From DHVE2 group archaeon (lineage in GTDB: Archaea > Thermoplasmatota > Thermoplasmata > Thermoplasmatales > Aciduliprofundaceae), in assembly GCA_015523125.1 (NCBI GenBank), contig WAKX01000015.1, positions 1 to 57,309 on the forward strand: a stretch of 57,309 bases of DNA, given 5' to 3'. The position numbers and the translations under genes are program-made. Shown here piece by piece: positions 53,843 to 57,309 of this stretch; positions within the stretch are counted from its first letter, which is position 1, and each line of letters opens with the position of its first letter. The notes beneath the pieces were generated by a model. The model was not told the DNA's origin and made no database searches. It saw only the letters and a program-made list of their open reading frames with translations.

Positions 53843-54291
53843 GGCTCGGATGGCAGTGCCCCACGTGCTTTGCCGAGCTGGGGGATAAGAGCCACGCGAA
53901 AACCCTCACCTGTCCATTCTGCGGCTCTCTTTTAATCGTTGATCCTGAGAAAAAGAAGTTCTACCTCGCGAAGAATGAGCAGGGGTGGTACTATTTTCCC
54001 AAGAAATACTTAGGGGGCAATTCCGGCTATTTGAAGTTCGGAGAGCACGAGGAGTATTACAGGTACAGTGATGGGAAATGGTACTTAATTCGGGGAGAAA
54101 AAGAATACATTTTTGAAGGGGAAACTTGCGATTGCGAAGGGAAAAAAGAGGAGGAAGGGGAGATCAATTATATCTGGGGTGATTTGCCGCTTATTGCGAT
54201 TCCGGGGATGCTCATCGAGATACATCAATGCGAAGAGGGAGTTTGCATTAAATCATCCAAGGGCAATTACTTTTTCAGAGGTATTCGATGA
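53839..54291 (+). CDS. Zinc-finger protein of unknown function
   Basis: A 150-residue protein. The N-terminus is a zinc ribbon (CPTCFAELGDKSHAKTLTCPFCG). The rest is rich in Tyr, Trp and Gly with strands such as YYFPKKYLGGNSGYLKFGEH and WYLIRGEKEYIFEG, suggesting a beta-domain, and a further CDC motif. No family is recognised. It is coupled to folP at ATGA and overlaps the convergent methylthiotransferase gene by 17 bases. Confidence 0.7.
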   Translation: MRLGWQCPTCFAELGDKSHAKTLTCPFCGSLLIVDPEKKKFYLAKNEQGWYYFPKKYLGGNSGYLKFGEHEEYYRYSDGKWYLIRGEKEYIFEGETCDCEGKKEEEGEINYIWGDLPLIAIPGMLIEIHQCEEGVCIKSSKGNYFFRGIR

Positions 54292-55492
54292 TCTCTCCCA
54301 AGAGGTACGTGTTTCTCACATCATATATTTTCACCCTTGCAAACGAGCCCAAAATCGCATCTTTTAATATCACAGGGAGATATGAATCCGTGCGCCCCAC
54401 GTAGTTTCCCCTCTTTCCACGTTGGGGGATTAAGACTTTTACGGTCTTTCCTCTCATATCCTCGTTTTTTCTTTTGAGAATCTCCATGTGCATGTCCGCC
54501 AGTTCCTTTGACCATCTCTTCACGTCGTTGGTGCTAGGCCTCTTCCACCGAAATGCAGGAGTTTTAGGCCGTGGAGAAAATCTTGTGATGTTGAGAATCT
54601 CGGGCTCGATCTCTTTTATCAGATTTTTTGTGTTCTCGAAACTCTCGTCGCTTTCTCCGGGAAATCCGACGATTATGTCCGTTGATAGCATTAGCTCCGG
54701 AATATCCTTCCTGAATTCTCTCATAATCTGAATGAAATCATCCACGGAATAACCGCGGTTCATTCTGCGCAGAATTTCATCATCGCCGCTCTGTACCGGG
54801 AGATGTAAAAATTTGTAAATTTTCTCTTTGCTATATTCCTCGATGAGTTCCGGTAGAATGCTCATTGTTTCCCGAGGCTCCATCATCCCCACCCGAACCC
54901 TGAAATTTCCGTCCATGGAGTTTATTTCCCTTAAGAGTGTGGCTAAGTTCATCCCCTTGTCTTTCCCCCACGCGGCGGTGTCCTGCGCGCTCAGGCGGAG
55001 CTCTTTCATTCCCATATCTATCGATTTTTTCACCATTTTGATGATCCAGCCTATTTCCCTGCTCTTTATTCTCCCCCTCGCGAGGCGTGTGATGCAATAT
55101 GTGCAAGACCCGAGGCAGCCGTTGGCTATTGGAATAGTCGCTACTCTATCCATGGTGTAAACTTCGTCCATGGGCGAATTGGGGATTCGGAGAATCTCGT
55201 GGGCTTTTTCCAATTCCCATGTTCTTATTGCTGTCACATCTGGAGGAAGCGTTTCGTACCTTGCCGAGGGTAAACATCCGTAAACCACGACTTTCTTCCC
55301 GTATTTTTTCATCTCTTCTATTCTTCTGAGCATCCTGTGCTCAGTATGCCTTATCACTATGCATGTTCCTATTAAGAGCACATCCGCATCTTCCGGTTTC
55401 TCAACGATCTCCCCCATGGATTGCGCCAGCATGCCCGTTTCCGCAATGTTCTGAGAGCAGCCGTAAGCTTCGTAGTAAACTTTCACGGGCAT
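54275..55492 (-). CDS. tRNA t6A methylthiotransferase (CDKAL1/MtaB-like radical SAM)
   Basis: A 405-residue enzyme. The N-terminal methylthiotransferase domain has Cys in YEAYGCSQN, IGTCIV and YGCLPS for one cluster. The radical-SAM motif is GCLGSCTYCITRLARG (CxxxCxxC). A C-terminal TRAM domain has GKTVKVLIPQRG and VGRTDSYLPVIL. It converts t6A37 to ms2t6A37 in tRNAs reading ANN codons, as the archaeal/eukaryotic CDKAL1 group does. The start at 55492 opens directly after the repeat region. Confidence 0.92.
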   Translation of the reverse strand: MPVKVYYEAYGCSQNIAETGMLAQSMGEIVEKPEDADVLLIGTCIVIRHTEHRMLRRIEEMKKYGKKVVVYGCLPSARYETLPPDVTAIRTWELEKAHEILRIPNSPMDEVYTMDRVATIPIANGCLGSCTYCITRLARGRIKSREIGWIIKMVKKSIDMGMKELRLSAQDTAAWGKDKGMNLATLLREINSMDGNFRVRVGMMEPRETMSILPELIEEYSKEKIYKFLHLPVQSGDDEILRRMNRGYSVDDFIQIMREFRKDIPELMLSTDIIVGFPGESDESFENTKNLIKEIEPEILNITRFSPRPKTPAFRWKRPSTNDVKRWSKELADMHMEILKRKNEDMRGKTVKVLIPQRGKRGNYVGRTDSYLPVILKDAILGSFARVKIYDVRNTYLLGEIIEYL

Positions 55493-55516
55493 CGCAAAGG
55501 GATGTGAGATAAAAAA

Positions 55517-55717
55517 CCTTCCCTTGTAGACACCTCCAGCGGGTTCCCATACCCTCCCGCAACCGTAGACACTGCTTGGGGTTTATACAACTTCCCCACT
55601 AAGAACCTCCAGTGGGTTCTTATCAACTCCAGCGACCCAAAAAGATTGTGAGTTATCCACAAGGGAAGGGTTTGGGAGGTAGGAACCACCTGCGAGTTCC
55701 TATAACCTCCTGCCGCC
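55517..55717. repeat. Three degenerate repeats with short inverted ends
   Basis: Three imperfect copies of a roughly 35-base unit start at 55531, 55603 and 55683 (plus-strand core CCTCCAGYGGGTTCYYAT, followed by a second CTCC-GCGACC block), 72 and 80 bases apart. The middle copy can fold as AAGAACC-TCCAG-TGGGTTCTT and the third as AGGAAC/GTTCCT. An 11-base perfect inverted pair (CCTTCCCTTGT at 55517; ACAAGGGAAGG at 55659) encloses the first two. It lies just past the 3' end of the tRNA gene. No coding signal is visible in this 278-bp gap. Confidence 0.5.
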
Positions 55718-55770
55718 ATAAAATATTTCTTTGGGGGTAAAGCACCTTTCTTTCTAAGAAAGGGGCTTAG

Positions 55771-55844
55771 TGGGCCCGCCCGGATTTGAACCGGGGACCT
55801 CCACCGTGTCAAGGTGACGTCATAACCTACTAGACCACGGGCCC
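55771..55844 (-). tRNA. tRNA-Val (GAC anticodon)
   Basis: A 74-base cloverleaf on the minus strand: acceptor GGGCCCG pairs with CGGGCCC, D-arm from GTCTAGTAGG, anticodon loop TTGACAC giving GAC, variable AGGTC, T-arm CCCGG-TTCGAAT-CCGGG. The discriminator is A and CCA is not encoded. No intron is present. Three repeats lie directly 3' of it. Confidence 0.95.
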
Positions 55845-55862
55845 CTTGTTCGTGCATAATTT

Positions 55863-56051
55863 TCAATTATTTAATTTTTCCCTTTGAGGCAGGTTGCAAC
55901 CATGAAAAAATATCTTCCCTGCGTCCCTTATCACAAAGTGCCAGTACAGCTTTCCGCCCCGCGCGCTCACCTCTAGTTTGCTTGTGCCGTCTCCCGTTGT
56001 GATATATGCTGGTGCAACCCTCTGTATTATAGTCCATTGGATTTGGTTCAT
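55863..56051 (-). CDS. Small hypothetical protein
   Basis: A 62-residue protein with a mix of strands and basic residues (LEVSARGGKLYWHFVIRDAG). It starts two bases after the stop of the preceding membrane-protein gene and ends 18 bases before the tRNA gene. The position and an AGGTG inside the upstream gene make it plausible, but nothing identifies it. Confidence 0.4.
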   Translation of the reverse strand: MNQIQWTIIQRVAPAYITTGDGTSKLEVSARGGKLYWHFVIRDAGKIFFHGCNLPQREKLNN

Positions 56052-56053
56052 TG

Positions 56054-56599
56054 CTACAGTTTCACCTGTATCTGATTTTTCTCTATGTATTCCTTGAGCT
56101 TTAAGCCCACATCATGGGTGAGGCCTATAAAGAATTCCCTTGAGAATATGACTTTCGGTCTCGAGATGAAAAGTGACCAGCGATCTCCATTATTCCTCAA
56201 TCTCACAAGCCTGTCCCACGGAAGGAGTATTATATGATCCTGCCGCGTCCATAGGTACAGGTATTTTGAATCCCAAGCAATCTTTTTCGGCTGGTGCAGA
56301 AGAACAAAATAGTTAAAATAAGCGGATGTGAATTCCAAGAAACCATATATGATTATCCCAATACCTACCCCCGCTCCTACTATCTTACCGTTATGGGGAA
56401 TAATGTCACTTACTACGAAAACACCGATACACCCACCGATTATTGCATCTCCTATAGCCATAAATAACACCCATAGCACTAACTCCCTAATTGGATCTTT
56501 TTCTGGAATAAGTTTTCTTGGATAATCATTTTGCATCCAAGATATGCACCGGTTTATTTCTACGTCTTGCCCATATTGTGGCCTTTTTTTCTGTTTCAA
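56054..56599 (-). CDS. Two-helix membrane protein with a PH-like C-terminal domain
   Basis: A 181-residue protein. Two membrane helices (VLWVLFMAIGDAIIGGCIGV and VGAGVGIGIIIYGFLEFTS) are followed by a cytoplasmic beta-rich domain (YLYLWTRQDHIILLPWDRLV, RWSLFISRPKVIFS) that resembles bacterial PH-type (DUF304-like) domains. The start is a TTG overlapping the previous stop, with AAGGA about seven bases ahead. The role is unknown; it is downstream of a RelB/RelE pair. Confidence 0.6.
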   Translation of the reverse strand: MKQKKRPQYGQDVEINRCISWMQNDYPRKLIPEKDPIRELVLWVLFMAIGDAIIGGCIGVFVVSDIIPHNGKIVGAGVGIGIIIYGFLEFTSAYFNYFVLLHQPKKIAWDSKYLYLWTRQDHIILLPWDRLVRLRNNGDRWSLFISRPKVIFSREFFIGLTHDVGLKLKEYIEKNQIQVKL

Positions 56600-56832
56600 T
56601 TTTTTTCCTTTTTAGCAACATCATTCATCTCACCACATCTTAAAATAATAAGGATGAAATTACCAGTAAAATCTTCATAACCATACTCGTCCGGAATGTT
56701 ATTGGAATTTGTTTCTGTCCACTCGCCCGGGGCGTTGGTGTGGAGAATCGCGCCCCAGTCTCCCTGCGGAATACCCTTGTGTTCATTATCATTGAAATAG
56801 GAAGTAATGAGGCGTGTCTTACCTTTCGTCAT
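56596..56832 (-). CDS. Hypothetical protein downstream of relE
   Basis: A 78-residue acidic protein with no recognised family (GDWGAILHTNAPGEWTE is its most distinct stretch; many Asn and Gly). It begins about 20 bases after the end of the restored relE frame. A longer frame reaching 56898 would overlap relE and is less likely. It overlaps the next gene at TTGA. It may be the remnant of a larger protein. Confidence 0.4.
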   Translation of the reverse strand: MTKGKTRLITSYFNDNEHKGIPQGDWGAILHTNAPGEWTETNSNNIPDEYGYEDFTGNFILIILRCGEMNDVAKKEKN

Positions 56833-56851
56833 ATGTGTATATGTCTGGTGT

Positions 56852-57114
56852 TCATAGCTTCTCGTAAACATTTTCTCTATGCCGCACATGATAAACAACT
56901 ATCTCTTTTCTCTCCTCATCGATCTGATAAATGATGCGATAGTCTCCAACTCTGAGCCTGTATGTTTTCTCAGTGGATTTAATTTTTTAGACTGCCTTGG
57001 ATATGGATCATCCTTCAGATTCTCTATGGCCTCTATTACCCTACTTATCACCGAAGTTGGCAGTTTTCTTAAATCTTTTTCCACTGATTTTTTGATGTTA
57101 ATTGAGTAGGCCAT
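56852..57114 (-). pseudogene. relE: RelE-type toxin, frameshifted
   Basis: The first frame (from 57114) gives INIKKSVEKDLRKLPTSVI and ends in a non-family tail at 56899. The -1 frame continues the family: STEKTYRLRVGDYRIIYQID and VVYHVRHRENVYEKL, ending at 56852. One extra A in the run of six A (56983-56988 on the plus strand as T) would join both into an 87-residue RelE ribonuclease with its usual Arg and Tyr residues. It is either a real loss of the toxin, a slippage-dependent gene or a sequencing slip. It overlaps relB by 17 bases. Confidence 0.8.
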
Positions 57115-57292
57115 CCTTTTTCAACCTCTTTTTAAGGTCGTCTAAAGATATTGTCTCCTCTTCTTTTCTCTCCGCGATTATCCTAAGATCATGGAGATCC
57201 TCAATCAGTTCTTGGTACTCATCCCATGGAATCAAAACCGCTTTCTTTTTTCCCTCCTCGCTTATTACATACTCCACATTTGTCATAGCCAT
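57098..57292 (-). CDS. relB: RelB/Phd-type antitoxin
   Basis: A 64-residue protein beginning with the DNA-binding part NVEYVISEEGKKKAVLIPWD, followed by EYQELIEDLHDLRII and an acidic then basic tail that would wrap the toxin. This is the compact archaeal RelB layout. A strong GGAGGTG at the window edge precedes the ATG at 57292. It overlaps the relE start and normally represses its own operon. Confidence 0.82.
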   Translation of the reverse strand: MAMTNVEYVISEEGKKKAVLIPWDEYQELIEDLHDLRIIAERKEEETISLDDLKKRLKKDGLLN

Positions 57293-57309
57293 ACTTACAC
57301 ATCACCTCC

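Noticed and set aside
55517-55717. CRISPR array
   Set aside because: Only three copies, with strong divergence between them and spacers that are themselves similar; no cas genes in the window.
55483-55866. A 127-codon minus-strand frame crossing the tRNA gene and repeat region
   Set aside because: It runs through tRNA-Val and the degenerate repeats; its apparent internal protein repeats only mirror the DNA repeats.

Overview
The window reads as a compact chromosomal segment of a heterotrophic, hydrogen-metabolising archaeon. Archaeal hallmarks are an archaeal-type S-adenosylmethionine synthetase, an archaeal S15 protein, archaeal phosphopantothenate synthetase, a tRNA gene without encoded CCA, TATA boxes about 25 bases before starts that often lack a Shine-Dalgarno site (leaderless genes), and the complete 14-subunit Mbh-type membrane hydrogenase known from Thermococcales. 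Gene content suggests a Thermoplasmatota/DHVE2 lineage such as Aciduliprofundum; this placement is inference, not proven. No gene-free stretch exceeds 300 bases; the longest (55493-55770) holds degenerate repeats.

Layout. 1-4.8 kb (minus): a truncated winged-helix AAA+ ATPase, an isochorismatase-family hydrolase and a one-polypeptide restriction-modification enzyme. 4.9-6.6 kb (plus): imidazolonepropionase and a GNAT acetyltransferase. 6.6-10.9 kb (minus): SAM synthetase, a QueA-like enzyme and a beta-helix surface protein. 11-19 kb: uridine phosphorylase, small exporter, dCMP deaminase, a surface metallophosphoesterase, then S15-RecJ/GAN-phosphopantothenate synthetase and an MFS carrier. 19-20.6 kb: a coiled-coil zinc-ribbon protein and a small phosphoesterase.

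20.6-27.8 kb (minus) is an eight-gene methylmalonyl-CoA module: cobalamin-binding mutase subunit, MeaB GTPase, epimerase, mutase catalytic subunit, and the four subunits of a sodium-pumping decarboxylase. No biotin carboxylase is present, which points to decarboxylation (Na+ export) rather than carboxylation. 27.9-36.0 kb (plus) is mbhA-N, in which an Mrp-type Na+/H+ antiporter is built into a ferredoxin-linked NiFe hydrogenase. 36-42.3 kb (minus) holds its maturation set: hycI-like protease, hypC, hypD, hypF, hypE, hypA and a Mrp/MinD-type ATPase that probably does the job of HypB. Two small membrane proteins of unknown function diverge from this set at 42.3 kb across a perfect 16-bp palindrome. 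Together the modules would link carbon flow (succinyl-CoA to propionyl-CoA), sodium gradients and hydrogen production; fumarase (43.8-45.3 kb) fits the same C4 route.

45.3-54.3 kb (mostly plus): S9 peptidase, alpha/beta hydrolase, an archaeal HTH regulator with a degenerate TraB-like partner, small zinc proteins, a KaiC-type ATPase pair divergent from an MscS channel, and dihydropteroate synthase. 54.3-57.3 kb (minus): tRNA methylthiotransferase, repeats, tRNA-Val(GAC), and a RelB/RelE pair (relE frameshifted) followed by three unrecognised small genes.
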